A stretch of 64,000 bases of DNA from Thermococcus radiotolerans (GTDB lineage: Archaea; Methanobacteriota_B; Thermococci; Thermococcales; Thermococcaceae): NCBI RefSeq assembly GCF_002214565.1, contig NZ_CP015106.1, forward strand, positions 1,364,001-1,428,000. The letters are read 5' to 3'. Shown in pieces: positions 25,515-34,142 of the stretch. Position 1 is the stretch's first letter; each line of letters starts with the position of its first letter. The notes below the pieces were generated by a model, which saw only the letters and a program-made list of their open reading frames with translations, had not been told where the DNA came from and made no database searches. Made by a program: the position numbers and the translations under genes.

Positions 25515-26201
25515 TCATTTTCCTGAGAACAATCCCCGTTTCCCGTGACGTATGAACGGATACAGAGAGCGCGCGGTTCCGTAAGTCGTCAGCAGGGGTT
25601 CAAGAACCGGCACTCCGAACCTTTCCCAAACCTCCTTCCTCAATCTATCGGCGATGCTGACAAACCCAGTACAGCCGAGAACCACCACGTCGGCTCCATC
25701 CTCAACCGCCTTTTCGCAGGCACTCAGAGCCTCCCTGTAGAGACCCTTCTCGTTTTTCAGTATGCCCTCTAGGGGAAGCGCCACCCCTCTGACCGAGACG
25801 AGCTTATCGAGCAAACCGTACTCCCTGGCCTGAATCCGCGTCCAAGATGCCACGTTCTGGCCGGGCCCAACCACAGAGAACTCACCCAGCATGGCGGCGA
25901 TGTGAAGGGTCGTTTCTCCGGCCCCGAAAACCGGAACGTTGAGGTTCTCCCTCAGCTCAAAGAGGCACGGATCGGCGAAGCAGTCCACAACGACCGCCGA
26001 CGCATCCCTAAACTCGTCCAAGTGCCTCAAGATCGAAGCACACGCCAGCGTCTTCTGGGTGAAGTTCCCTATCTCCTCCGGCCCGTCTTCCAGTGCTACT
26101 ATCCTGAAGCGATCCCCCGGGTAATGACTGGAAAGATACGTCTCCGTCTCCCGGCGGAAACCGCCCCCCTCATCCCGTATCGGCTCAAGAATCACTATCA
26201 T
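25515..26201 (-). CDS. Asp/Glu/hydantoin racemase-family protein (second copy)
   Basis: The roughly 228-residue protein has the paired cysteines of the racemase family, in VVDCFADPCLF near residue 75 and VLGCTGFVS near residue 177. It is only distantly similar to the copy at 23733-24395, so the two probably have different substrates or stereochemical roles. The start codon pair ATGATG overlaps the oppF stop; the second ATG (26201) has the better distance from GGTGAT, and the first (26204) is the alternative. It is the first enzyme gene after the transporter genes. Confidence 0.84.
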   Translation of the reverse strand: MIVILEPIRDEGGGFRRETETYLSSHYPGDRFRIVALEDGPEEIGNFTQKTLACASILRHLDEFRDASAVVVDCFADPCLFELRENLNVPVFGAGETTLHIAAMLGEFSVVGPGQNVASWTRIQAREYGLLDKLVSVRGVALPLEGILKNEKGLYREALSACEKAVEDGADVVVLGCTGFVSIADRLRKEVWERFGVPVLEPLLTTYGTARSLYPFIRHGKRGLFSGK

Positions 26202-27157
26202 CATAGATCACCCGCAAAATGGCATCTTACGAAGTGGCCGTTTTCCACCTCAACCATCTCCGGCTCCTCCCGTTTGCAGACATCCTTTGTGTAGGGACAC
26301 CTCGTGTGGAACCTGCACCCGCTTGGGGGGTTTATGGGGCTGGGAATTTCCCCGATTACCGTCTCCTTCTCGATGTTCCGGGCCTTTGGATCCGGCACAG
26401 GTATGGAACTCAGCAGCATTCTCGTGTAGGGGTGCATCGGATTGTCGAAAACCTGCTCGATGGTACCGACCTCAACGAGCTTTCCGAGGTACATGACGCC
26501 GACGCGGCTGGCGAGGTACCTCACCACGCCGAGGTCGTGGGAGATAAAGAGATACGTGAGTCCCCTTTCCTTCTGGAGTCTTTCCAAGAGGTTGAGAACC
26601 TGGGCCTGGACTGAGACATCCAGCGCGGAGGTAGGCTCATCCAGAACTATGAACTCGGGGTTCAGGGCGAGGGCCCTCGCTATGGCAACGCGCTGGCACT
26701 GACCGCCGCTTATCTCATCCGGGTACTTCCTCGCATGCTCTTCACTGAGTCCGACGGACTCAAGGAGGCCGATTACCGTGTCTTCAATGTCCTCATGCCC
26801 GTATTCCCTCAGGGGTTCCGCGATGATGTCAAATATGGTTAACCTTGGATTGAGGGAGGAGTACGGGTCCTGGTATATTATCTGCATCTTGGGCCGCAGC
26901 TCCCGGAGCTCCTCCCGCGAGAGGGCCGTTACCTCAACGTCGTTGAAGTACACCTTCCCATCGGTGGGTTCGTAGAGCCGCAGGATGGTTCTTCCAGTGG
27001 TGGACTTCCCACTCCCGCTCTCACCCACCAGTCCAAACGTCTCACCGTCGTGTATTTCAAAGGAAACTCCATCGACGGCCTTCAGCCACGTTGTTTTCTT
27101 TCTGATGAAGCCCTGGGTTATCGGGAAGTACTTCTTGAGGTTCTCAACCCTCAACAT
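26201..27157 (-). CDS. oppF: Oligopeptide-type ABC transporter ATP-binding protein OppF
   Basis: The 318-residue ATPase has Walker A GESGSGKSTTGR, signature EISGGQCQRVAIARAL, Walker B EFIVLDEPTSALD, and the C-terminal Opp/Dpp-type extension CRFHTRCPYTKDVC. That extension binds an iron-sulfur cluster in some Dpp/Opp ATPases. It energises import together with OppD. The ATG at 27157 follows GGAGGTGAAGCGG and overlaps the end of oppD by 14 bases; the open frame upstream has no ribosome site. Confidence 0.92.
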   Translation of the reverse strand: MLRVENLKKYFPITQGFIRKKTTWLKAVDGVSFEIHDGETFGLVGESGSGKSTTGRTILRLYEPTDGKVYFNDVEVTALSREELRELRPKMQIIYQDPYSSLNPRLTIFDIIAEPLREYGHEDIEDTVIGLLESVGLSEEHARKYPDEISGGQCQRVAIARALALNPEFIVLDEPTSALDVSVQAQVLNLLERLQKERGLTYLFISHDLGVVRYLASRVGVMYLGKLVEVGTIEQVFDNPMHPYTRMLLSSIPVPDPKARNIEKETVIGEIPSPINPPSGCRFHTRCPYTKDVCKREEPEMVEVENGHFVRCHFAGDL

Positions 27158-28121
27158 CCGCTTCACCTCCGTAGAGATGGCAGGCCACGAAGTGTCCGGG
27201 AGAGCGCTCAATGAGCTCAGGCTTTACCCTGCTGCAGACGTCCTTCGCGTAATCACACCTCGGATGGAATCTGCATCCGCTAGGCGGGTTCAAAAGGCTA
27301 GGAACACTGCCCCTGAGAGGTTTGAGGGGCTTCTTTGTCCTCGGATCCGGAACGACGGATAGCAGTCCCTGGGTGTACGGATGGAGGGGATTCTCAAAGA
27401 GCTCCTCCGTTGGAGCTATCTCCACTATGTTGCCCGCGTACATCACCCCAACACGGTCGCAGACTTCGGCAACGACGCCCAGGTCGTGGGTGATGAGGAG
27501 AACCGAGAAACTGTACCTGTCCCTGAGGTCGAGTATCAGCTTGAGTATCTGCTTCTGAATCGTGACGTCCAGGGCTGTTGTGGGTTCATCCGCTATCAGA
27601 AGGGACGGGTTCGAGGAGAGGGCCATGGCTATCATTATCCTCTGCCTCATGCCGCCGCTGAGCTCGTGCGGGTACGAGTTGAGTATCCTCTCCGGGTCGG
27701 AGAGTCCAACGGACTTTATGAGGTTCCTGGCGTGTTCCAGAGCCTCCTCCTTGCTCAAACCCTCGTGGAGTGTTATTATGTCAACCATCTGGTCTCCAAT
27801 CTTGAAAAGGGGGTTCAGGGAGGTCATGGGGTCCTGGAATATTATTGAAATCTCCTTGCCCCGGAGCTTTCTCATCTCCTCCTCCGACTTCTCCAGCAGG
27901 TTCTCTCCCTTGAAGATGATTTGCCCGGAAATCTGGGCGTTCGATGGGAGCAGACGGAGCACGCTTAGGGCGGTTACACTCTTCCCGCAGCCGGTTTCAC
28001 CGACTAGGCCGAATATCTCGCCATCATTTATCTCGAAGCTGACGCCGTTGAGAACCTTTGCAACGCCCCACATGGTTCTGAAGTTGATGTAGAGGTCGCG
28101 TATTTCGAGTACCTTGCTCAT
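27144..28121 (-). CDS. oppD: Oligopeptide-type ABC transporter ATP-binding protein OppD
   Basis: The 325-residue ATPase has Walker A GETGCGKSVTALS, signature ELSGGMRQRIMIAMAL, Walker B LLIADEPTTALD, and the C-terminal extension CRFHPRCDYAKDVC, matching OppF. The two ATPases form the cytoplasmic heterodimer of the importer. The gene overlaps oppC upstream by four bases and oppF downstream by 14. Confidence 0.92.
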   Translation of the reverse strand: MSKVLEIRDLYINFRTMWGVAKVLNGVSFEINDGEIFGLVGETGCGKSVTALSVLRLLPSNAQISGQIIFKGENLLEKSEEEMRKLRGKEISIIFQDPMTSLNPLFKIGDQMVDIITLHEGLSKEEALEHARNLIKSVGLSDPERILNSYPHELSGGMRQRIMIAMALSSNPSLLIADEPTTALDVTIQKQILKLILDLRDRYSFSVLLITHDLGVVAEVCDRVGVMYAGNIVEIAPTEELFENPLHPYTQGLLSVVPDPRTKKPLKPLRGSVPSLLNPPSGCRFHPRCDYAKDVCSRVKPELIERSPGHFVACHLYGGEADVEG

Positions 28122-28972
28122 AGCAACCTCCTCCTCAGCCTGGGGTCAATTACCTCCCTCACGGCGTCCCCGAGCAGGTTGAACGCCATGACGGTGATGA
28201 ATATCGCCAGTCCCGGGAAGACGGGATACCACCAGTAGTTCAGGAAGTAATCCTTCCCCTCGCTGACCATCAGACCCCAATCCGGCGTGGGCGGCTGGAC
28301 GCCGAGTCCAAGAAAGCTCAGGGCCGCGGCCTCAAGGATGGCGGAACCCATATCCATGGTGGCCTGCACTATTATCGGGGACAGCGAGTTCGGAAGAACG
28401 TGGCGCAGCATAATCTTCCAGTCAGAAATTCCCATCGCCTTCGAGGCCTCAACATAGGGCCGCTCCTTCACGGAGATCGCCATCCCCCTGGCGAGTCTCG
28501 TGTACCACGGCCACCAGCTTATGGCGAGGGCAACGATGGCATTCGTCATTCCCCTACCGAGGCTCGTTGCTATGAGCAGGGCCAGAAGCAGGGGCGGGAA
28601 GGCAAGGAAGATGTCGGTTACCCTCATGATCACGAGGTCGGTCTTGCCGCTGAAGTAGCCTGCCATCAGGCCCAAGGGCACGCCTATGAGAAGTGCCAGC
28701 GCAACCACAGAGAAGCCCATCAGCAGGGACGTTCTCGCACCGTATATCACCCTGCTGAGGATGTCCCTTCCCATGTGGTCAGTTCCAAAGAGGTGCGTTC
28801 TGCTCGGCGGCTGCAGCCTCTCCTGCAGGTTGGGCTCCCCGAGGGCCTGGTCGGGGTACGGCGCGAGTACGGGGGCAAGGATCGCCATGAGTATCAAGCC
28901 GGCTATTATCGCCAGACCTATCAGGGAAAGTTTGTTCCTCAGAAGGATTTTAACTGTCTCTTCTTTCCTCAT
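28118..28972 (-). CDS. oppC: Oligopeptide-type ABC transporter permease OppC
   Basis: The 284-residue inner-membrane permease has a first helix near residues 15-35 and the periplasmic-facing LFGTDHMGRDILSRVIYGAR segment typical of OppC/DppC. About five further helices carry the EAA-like loop EASKAMGISDWKIMLRHVLPNS. With OppB it forms the translocation channel. The gene is nine bases after oppB and overlaps oppD by four. Confidence 0.91.
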   Translation of the reverse strand: MRKEETVKILLRNKLSLIGLAIIAGLILMAILAPVLAPYPDQALGEPNLQERLQPPSRTHLFGTDHMGRDILSRVIYGARTSLLMGFSVVALALLIGVPLGLMAGYFSGKTDLVIMRVTDIFLAFPPLLLALLIATSLGRGMTNAIVALAISWWPWYTRLARGMAISVKERPYVEASKAMGISDWKIMLRHVLPNSLSPIIVQATMDMGSAILEAAALSFLGLGVQPPTPDWGLMVSEGKDYFLNYWWYPVFPGLAIFITVMAFNLLGDAVREVIDPRLRRRLL

Positions 28973-28981
28973 TTTCCTCCC

Positions 28982-30001
28982 TCACAGCCTTATCCTAGGG
29001 TCAAGTTTGACCTGAATGAGGTCAACTATCAGGTTGATGAACACGTAGGCCGTGGCGGTGATTATCGTGACACCGAGAACCGCTGGGTAGTCCATGCTCA
29101 GGATTGCATAGGCCGCGTACCTACCGAGACCCGGCCAGTTGAATATCAGCTCGACCAGGAAGGCCCCAACGAGGGTGTAGGCAAACGAGAGGCCCACTGT
29201 TATCAGCGCCGGGGCTATGGCGTTCTTCAGGGCGTACTTGAAGTATATCTTCTTGGGGGGAAGGCCATAGGCCCACGCGGTGCGGATGTAGTTCTCGTTC
29301 AGGACTTCTATCATCATGGAGCGTACCTGCCTCGTTATCAGGCCTATAGGATACATGGCCAGGGTCAAGGCGGGCAGTATCAGGTGCTTGAGTGCATCGA
29401 CGAAGACTGGAATGTTTCCGGTCAGCAGGGAGTCGAGGAGGTAGAACCCGGTTATCACGTGAAGTGGGTGCTCCAGCATGACAACGGTGTCGACCCTGCC
29501 AGCCAGCGGGAGTATTCCCAGATGCTTGAAGAATATAAGCTGGAGTACAATTCCAAACCAGAAAGCGGGCAGTGAAACGCCGCTTATTGCGAGGACCCTA
29601 CCGAAATTGTCAACCCATGAATCCTTTTTGACTGCGGAATAAACGCCCAGAGGAATGGCGATAACTATCGCTATGAACTCCGCAGCCAGTATAAGCTCAA
29701 AGGTGGCAGTAAATGCGGATTTTAAATCCGCTGCAACCGGGTTGTGGGTTCTTATTGAGATCCCAAGGTCGCCGTGAAGAAGGGACCACAGGTAGTACGC
29801 AAACTGCTTGACCACGGGGTCGTTGAGATGAAGCTGCTCCCTCGCCTTTTCAATGGCCTCAGGGGTTGGATGGGCACCGACCCACAGGGCCGCGGGATCT
29901 GAAGGGATTACCCTCGATACAAAAAACACAACGGTTACGACACCAATAATGACAAACACTGCCAGCACAAGTCTGTATACAATGTACTCTCTGAACTTCA
30001 T
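28982..30001 (-). CDS. oppB: Oligopeptide-type ABC transporter permease OppB
   Basis: The 339-residue permease has an N-terminal helix, then the extracellular PSDPAALWVGAHPTPEAIEKAREQL segment characteristic of OppB/DppB. The EAA-type loop is NYIRTAWAYGLPPKKIYFKYALKNA near residue 225. About six membrane segments are visible. I favour the ATG at 30001 (MKFREYIVYRL), the usual start; the ATG at 30016 adds five residues. It begins 42 bases after oppA. Confidence 0.9.
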   Translation of the reverse strand: MKFREYIVYRLVLAVFVIIGVVTVVFFVSRVIPSDPAALWVGAHPTPEAIEKAREQLHLNDPVVKQFAYYLWSLLHGDLGISIRTHNPVAADLKSAFTATFELILAAEFIAIVIAIPLGVYSAVKKDSWVDNFGRVLAISGVSLPAFWFGIVLQLIFFKHLGILPLAGRVDTVVMLEHPLHVITGFYLLDSLLTGNIPVFVDALKHLILPALTLAMYPIGLITRQVRSMMIEVLNENYIRTAWAYGLPPKKIYFKYALKNAIAPALITVGLSFAYTLVGAFLVELIFNWPGLGRYAAYAILSMDYPAVLGVTIITATAYVFINLIVDLIQVKLDPRIRL

Positions 30002-30043
30002 GGCCCATCCCCTCATCCATCGAATGGATAAAAGAAAAAGAAA

Positions 30044-31660
30044 TCACGCCTTGTGCAGGTCATAGAAGAAAACCACCTGCGGGTAACCTGGGTTGTCTTT
30101 GAAGCCGGTGATACTCTTGTGGTAGACGTAAACGTCGTCCGGGTTGTAGAAGAATATCGCCGGAGCGTCTTCCATCAGGATTTCTTCAGCCTTCCTGTAG
30201 AGCTGAGCTGCTTTGTCCGGATCGATTCCCTCCAGTGTGACCGCCTCGTCAATGGCCTTGTCGAACTCGTCGTTGCAGTAGTAGCAGAGGTTAAAGTTGA
30301 TTTCCGGCTCGCAGTGGAACATGTTGAAGAGGAAGTCGTATGGCGTGGGGTATGTTGGCCACCAGTACATCATGAGAATATCCTGGGCATTGGAGGGGTC
30401 GCTCTTCGCGAGGGCCCACTGCTGCTCCCAGTTCATGGGCCTTATCTCAACGTCAACCCCGAGCTTCTTCCATTCGGCCTTTATTATCTCGGCGACCTTG
30501 GCCTCGGCCTCGTCGCCCTGGGTGTACGTCAGCAGGAGCTTAAAACCACCATTCGGGTACCCAGCCTGGGCCAGCAACTGCTTCGCCTTATCGGGGTCGT
30601 AAGTGTATGTAGACAAGTCCTCAAAGTAACCCAGCATCCCCTTTGGAATCGGGCCTTTGGCGACCTCACCGTAGCCGTGAAGGACGTAGTCAACTATGTC
30701 CTTATAGGGAACGGCATAGCTGAGAGCCTGCCTTACAAGTTTGTTGTTCAAAGGCTCCTTCTTGGTGTTGAAGAAGGCGTAGAGTTCCTGATACGATGCA
30801 GTCTGGTCAACTTTAACGTTTGGGTTCTCCTGGAGCTTCGGAAGGTCATCGAGCGGCAGATCCCTCGTTATCTGGATTTCCCCACTCGTAACCATCTGCT
30901 CCCTCAGGGAGGCATCCGGAACTATTTTTATCACCGCGATATCGAACTGGTCACCGCTCCAGCCGCCCCAGTAGTCGTCGAACTTCTTGAGAACTATCTC
31001 GGTCTTTGGATCGTACTTGTCCTTCACTATAATGTACGGGCCGGTTCCAGCGTCCTGGCCCTGGTTGAGCCAGTCGGCTATTGCGTTATCGTCCCCGATT
31101 GTCGAGAGGTACTTACTGTCCATTATGTAGGCACCGTAGGCCGAGGATGCTATCAGAGGAAGGTTGGCCGGATACTTCAGGTAGAATTTTATGGTGTAGT
31201 CATCCACAACTTCCATCTTGTCAATGGGGTCCCATATGAACGCCGGCCCCAGACCCATTCTGAGGGTTCTCTCAATGGACCATTTAACGTCCTCCGCGGT
31301 CATCGTGTTGCCTGTGTGAAATTTAACCCCCTTCCTCAGGTGGAAGGTCCAGACGGTTCCGTTTTCATTGCTCTCCCATGAAGTCGCAAGCCACGGCTCC
31401 AGCCCGTTGGGGGTGTACTTAACGAGACATTCGTAAACGTTCGCAAGAACCACTATGGAATTGGAAAATTCTGTGCTCGGGTCGAGGGTTATCATCTCGC
31501 TCCCGTATCCATAGATTACGACGTTTGTTGTTTTCTCCGGCGTGGAGGTCTCACCGGAAGCTGTGCTTGTAGAAGTACTCTCCTGCCCACTCAGGCATCC
31601 GCTGGCCACCACTCCCATAACGGTGATGACCAACATAAACAGGGCAAGTTCCTTTTTCAC
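30044..31660 (-). CDS. oppA: Family 5 extracellular solute-binding lipoprotein OppA
   Basis: The 538-residue protein starts with a lipoprotein signal (MKKELALFMLVITVMG then ASGC, lipidated Cys near residue 22) and a Ser/Thr-rich linker. It then shows the SBP_bac_5 fold: PSTEFSNSIVVLANVYECL, LRKGVKFHTGNTMTAEDVKWSIER near residue 115, and a long C-terminal domain. It captures substrate outside the membrane for OppBCDF. Family 5 proteins bind peptides but also nickel, sugars and other small molecules, so substrate is open. The start is GTG, preceded by GGGGTGGTATT. It is the first gene of the leftward train. Confidence 0.92.
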   Translation of the reverse strand: MKKELALFMLVITVMGVVASGCLSGQESTSTSTASGETSTPEKTTNVVIYGYGSEMITLDPSTEFSNSIVVLANVYECLVKYTPNGLEPWLATSWESNENGTVWTFHLRKGVKFHTGNTMTAEDVKWSIERTLRMGLGPAFIWDPIDKMEVVDDYTIKFYLKYPANLPLIASSAYGAYIMDSKYLSTIGDDNAIADWLNQGQDAGTGPYIIVKDKYDPKTEIVLKKFDDYWGGWSGDQFDIAVIKIVPDASLREQMVTSGEIQITRDLPLDDLPKLQENPNVKVDQTASYQELYAFFNTKKEPLNNKLVRQALSYAVPYKDIVDYVLHGYGEVAKGPIPKGMLGYFEDLSTYTYDPDKAKQLLAQAGYPNGGFKLLLTYTQGDEAEAKVAEIIKAEWKKLGVDVEIRPMNWEQQWALAKSDPSNAQDILMMYWWPTYPTPYDFLFNMFHCEPEINFNLCYYCNDEFDKAIDEAVTLEGIDPDKAAQLYRKAEEILMEDAPAIFFYNPDDVYVYHKSITGFKDNPGYPQVVFFYDLHKA

Positions 31661-31710
31661 AATACCACCCCTAGATTATGTTAATGATTTTATCACATCA
31701 GTTTTAGTGG

Positions 31711-31720
31711 TTTTATATTA
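31711..31720 (-). promoter_or_regulatory. Probable TATA box of the opp/racemase operon
   Basis: On the minus strand the sequence reads TAATATAAAA. It lies about 50 bases upstream of the oppA GTG, giving a leader of roughly 25-30 bases with a ribosome site. It is the only strong TATA element I see for the eleven genes that follow. Confidence 0.5.
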
Positions 31721-31778
31721 TTTAACTGTGCCTGTTCAAAATCTTCACATTCTTGCGACCAATTTTGTCAAACATGTG

Positions 31779-31793
31779 GTTAACAATATTAAC
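31779..31793. promoter_or_regulatory. Inverted repeat in the oppA-gcvT divergent region
   Basis: GTTAA and TTAAC arms surround CAATA. The repeat lies about 60 bases upstream of the oppA TATA box and about 75 bases upstream of that of gcvT. Two copies of TTTTGTCA (31763-31770 and 31811-31818) flank it. A regulator site is possible; no protein is identified. Confidence 0.3.
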
Positions 31794-31907
31794 GGACATT
31801 GATGTTACGATTTTGTCACTGACGTTTTTGGATGTTCTTCAGCATCCCACTCAGTTTACACAAAAGGATTATATGCTAAAGAGGGGATTTCGTGAGTGGT
31901 GATTGCT

Positions 31908-33104
31908 ATGGTCAAGAGGGTTCACATATTCGACTGGCACAAGGAAAACGCGAAGAAGGTTGAGGAGTTCGCCGGCTGGGAGATGCCCATCTGGTACTCA
32001 AGCATAAAGGAGGAGCACCTGGCGGTTAGAAACGGCGTTGGAATCTTCGACGTCTCCCACATGGGAGAGTTCATCTTCCGCGGTAAGGACGCCCTCGAGT
32101 TCCTCCAGTACGTCACGACCAACGACATCTCAAAGCCCCCCGCAATAAGCGGAACCTACACCCTCGTCCTCAACGAGCGCGGAGCTGTTAAGGACGAGAC
32201 CCTCGTATTCAACATGGGAAACGATACCTACATGATGGTCTGCGACAGCGATGCATTCGAGAAGCTCGAGGCCTGGTTCAACGCGATAAAGCGCGGAATC
32301 GAGAAGTTCGGTAACCTCGACCTCGAGATAGAAAACAAGACCTACGACATGGTCATGTTCTCAATCCAGGGCCCGAAGGCAAGGGACCTCGCAAGGGACC
32401 TCTTCGGCATCGACATCAACGATCTCTGGTGGTTCCAGGCGAAGGAGGTCGAGCTCGACGGAATCAAGATGCTCCTCTCGAGGAGCGGCTACACCGGCGA
32501 GAACGGCTGGGAGGTGTACTTCGAGGACGCCAACCCGTACCACCCGGACGAGAGCAAGCGCGGAGAGCCGGAGAAGGCCCTCCACGTCTGGGAGAGAATC
32601 CTCGAGGCCGGTGAGAAGTACGGCATAAAGCCGGCTGGATTGGGAGCCCGGGACACCCTCAGGCTTGAGGCCGGCTACACCCTCTACGGCAACGAGACCA
32701 AGGAGCTCCAGCTCCTCAGCACGGACATCGACGAGGTTACTCCCCTCCAGGCCAACCTCGACTTCGCGCTCTTCTGGGACAAGGAGTTCATAGGCAAGGA
32801 GGCACTCCTCAAGCAGAGGGAGCGCGGCCTCGGCAGGAAGATGGTGCACTTCAAGATGATCGACAGGGGCATCCCGAGGGAGGGCTACAAGGTTTACGCG
32901 AACAGTGAGCTCATCGGCGAGGTCACCAGCGGGACCCTCTCACCTCTGCTTGGAATCGGCATAGGAATAGCCTTCGTTAAAACGGAGTACGCCAAGCCAG
33001 GCGTTGAGTTGGAGATAGAGATAAGGGGTAAGCCCAAGAAGGCCGTGACCGTTGCTCCGCCCTTCTACGACCCCAAGAAATACGGGGCCTTCAGGGAGGA
33101 GTGA
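31908..33104 (+). CDS. gcvT: Aminomethyltransferase (glycine cleavage T protein)
   Basis: The 398-residue protein matches GcvT throughout: the N-terminal [37 protein letters not shown] region, [15 protein letters not shown] near residue 190, and [20 protein letters not shown] near residue 245. It transfers the aminomethyl carbon of glycine from lipoyl H protein to the pterin carrier, releasing ammonia. The ATG at 31908 follows GGTGATTGCT, and a TATA-like GATTATATGC lies at 31867-31876. Other glycine cleavage genes are not in the window. Confidence 0.95.
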   Translation: MVKRVHIFDWHKENAKKVEEFAGWEMPIWYSSIKEEHLAVRNGVGIFDVSHMGEFIFRGKDALEFLQYVTTNDISKPPAISGTYTLVLNERGAVKDETLVFNMGNDTYMMVCDSDAFEKLEAWFNAIKRGIEKFGNLDLEIENKTYDMVMFSIQGPKARDLARDLFGIDINDLWWFQAKEVELDGIKMLLSRSGYTGENGWEVYFEDANPYHPDESKRGEPEKALHVWERILEAGEKYGIKPAGLGARDTLRLEAGYTLYGNETKELQLLSTDIDEVTPLQANLDFALFWDKEFIGKEALLKQRERGLGRKMVHFKMIDRGIPREGYKVYANSELIGEVTSGTLSPLLGIGIGIAFVKTEYAKPGVELEIEIRGKPKKAVTVAPPFYDPKKYGAFREE

Positions 33105-33135
33105 GGTTTTTATTCCCTTTTCCCCATCTTTCCTC

Positions 33136-33963
33136 ATGTCCCGCAAGCACGCGATCGGAGCCGTTCTCCTGTGGGCAACAGTTGCGAGCGCCTTCAAGCT
33201 CTCACTGCGCTACATGAGCCCGCTCCAGCTCCTGTTCTACGCGTCTCTAACCTCGCTCATACTCTTCGGCCTCCTCTACGCGAGGGAATTCTCCCCCCGG
33301 AGGGAAAACCTCCGCTCGGCATATCTCGGCCTGATAAATCCGCTCCTCTACTACACCGTGCTCTTCTCGGCCTATGATCGCCTGCCCGCCCAGGAGGCGC
33401 AGGCGCTCAACTACACATGGCCCCTGGCCCTGGTTCTCCTCTCGATTCCCCTCCTGGGAAGGAGGCCCGGGGCGAGGACGGTGTTCGGCCTGTTCCTCGG
33501 CTTTTTCGGGGCCATCGTTGTCGCGACGAAAGGAGACGTTACGGGACTGAGCTTCACCGATCCACTCGGCGTTGCCCTCGGCCTGGGGAGTGCGCTCATC
33601 TGGGCGAGCTACTGGCTTCTCAATCTGCGCGACGAGAGGCCCCTCGTCGAAAAGATGTTCTGGAACTTCCTCTTCGGCTTCGCCTACGTCTCCATCGTTG
33701 TGGTCGCGATGGATAGGTCCGCCATCCCCCCCGTGGAAGGCCTGGCCGGCGCGGTCTACGTCGGCCTGTTCGAGATGGGGATCACGTTCCTCCTCTGGTA
33801 CCGGGCCGTTGAGGATGACATGGCATTCGCATCCAATCTGGCCTACCTGGTGCCGTTCCTCAGCCTGTTCTTCATCTCGGTCGTCGTCGGGGAGAGCATA
33901 GCCCCGGCAACGGTGATCGGGCTGGCGATGATAATGGGCGGCATCATCATCGGGAAGAGATAG
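33136..33963 (+). CDS. EamA/DMT-superfamily transporter
   Basis: The 275-residue membrane protein has ten hydrophobic segments in two five-helix EamA repeats, each about 140 residues. Motifs include the LLWATVASAFKLSLRY start, QALNYTWPLALVLLSIPLL near the end of the first repeat, and the ALIWASYWLLNLR start of the second. The family exports metabolites or amino acids across the cell membrane. I chose the ATG at 33136 since upstream codons overlap gcvT; a T-rich TATA-like stretch at 33108-33115 would make it nearly leaderless. Its substrate is unknown. Confidence 0.87.
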   Translation: MSRKHAIGAVLLWATVASAFKLSLRYMSPLQLLFYASLTSLILFGLLYAREFSPRRENLRSAYLGLINPLLYYTVLFSAYDRLPAQEAQALNYTWPLALVLLSIPLLGRRPGARTVFGLFLGFFGAIVVATKGDVTGLSFTDPLGVALGLGSALIWASYWLLNLRDERPLVEKMFWNFLFGFAYVSIVVVAMDRSAIPPVEGLAGAVYVGLFEMGITFLLWYRAVEDDMAFASNLAYLVPFLSLFFISVVVGESIAPATVIGLAMIMGGIIIGKR

Positions 33964-34002
33964 CAAAACTTATAAACTCGGCTTGGGTAGGTTAAGCCGG
34001 AT

Positions 34003-34142
34003 GGGGGCGTGGTGTAGCCTGGTCCATCATCGCGGGCTCCAGAGGTATGAAGACTTGCGGGTTTGCTGATTGGGGATGAGCCTTTGGAGCTCTGACCCGG
34101 AGAAACCCGCGGACCGGGGTTCAAATCCCCGCGCCCCCACCA
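34003..34142 (+). tRNA. tRNA-Trp (anticodon CCA) with intron
   Basis: The acceptor arm is GGGGGCG (34003-34009) paired with CGCCCCC (34132-34138), followed by discriminator A and an encoded CCA (34140-34142). The anticodon CCA is at 34039-34041 in the loop closed by GCGGG and CCCGC. A 62-base intron (34043-34104) interrupts the gene after position 37. Splice sites fit a bulge-helix-bulge: CTCC (34037-34040) pairs with GGAG (34099-34102), with three-base bulges AGA and AAA on each side. A TATA-like ACTTATAAAC is at 33968-33977. Confidence 0.95.
34043..34104 (+). ncRNA. Box C/D guide RNA within the tRNA-Trp intron
   Basis: The intron contains C box ATGAAGA (34047-34053), D' box CTGA (34066-34069), C' box GGGATGA (34073-34079) and D box CTGA (34092-34095). 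The D' guide GCGGGTTT (34057-34064) pairs perfectly with AAACCCGC (34103-34110); the base five before D' faces C34106, tRNA position 39. The D guide (34081-34090) pairs with GCTCCAGAGG (34036-34045) with one G-T wobble; its fifth base faces C34039, position 34. This matches the known Pyrococcus system that guides 2'-O-methylation of positions 34 and 39. Confidence 0.9.

Noticed and set aside
30053-31381. A plus-strand frame of over 400 codons opposite oppA
   Set aside because: The minus-strand frame has a lipoprotein signal and family 5 binding-protein motifs; the antisense frame has no start signals or family.
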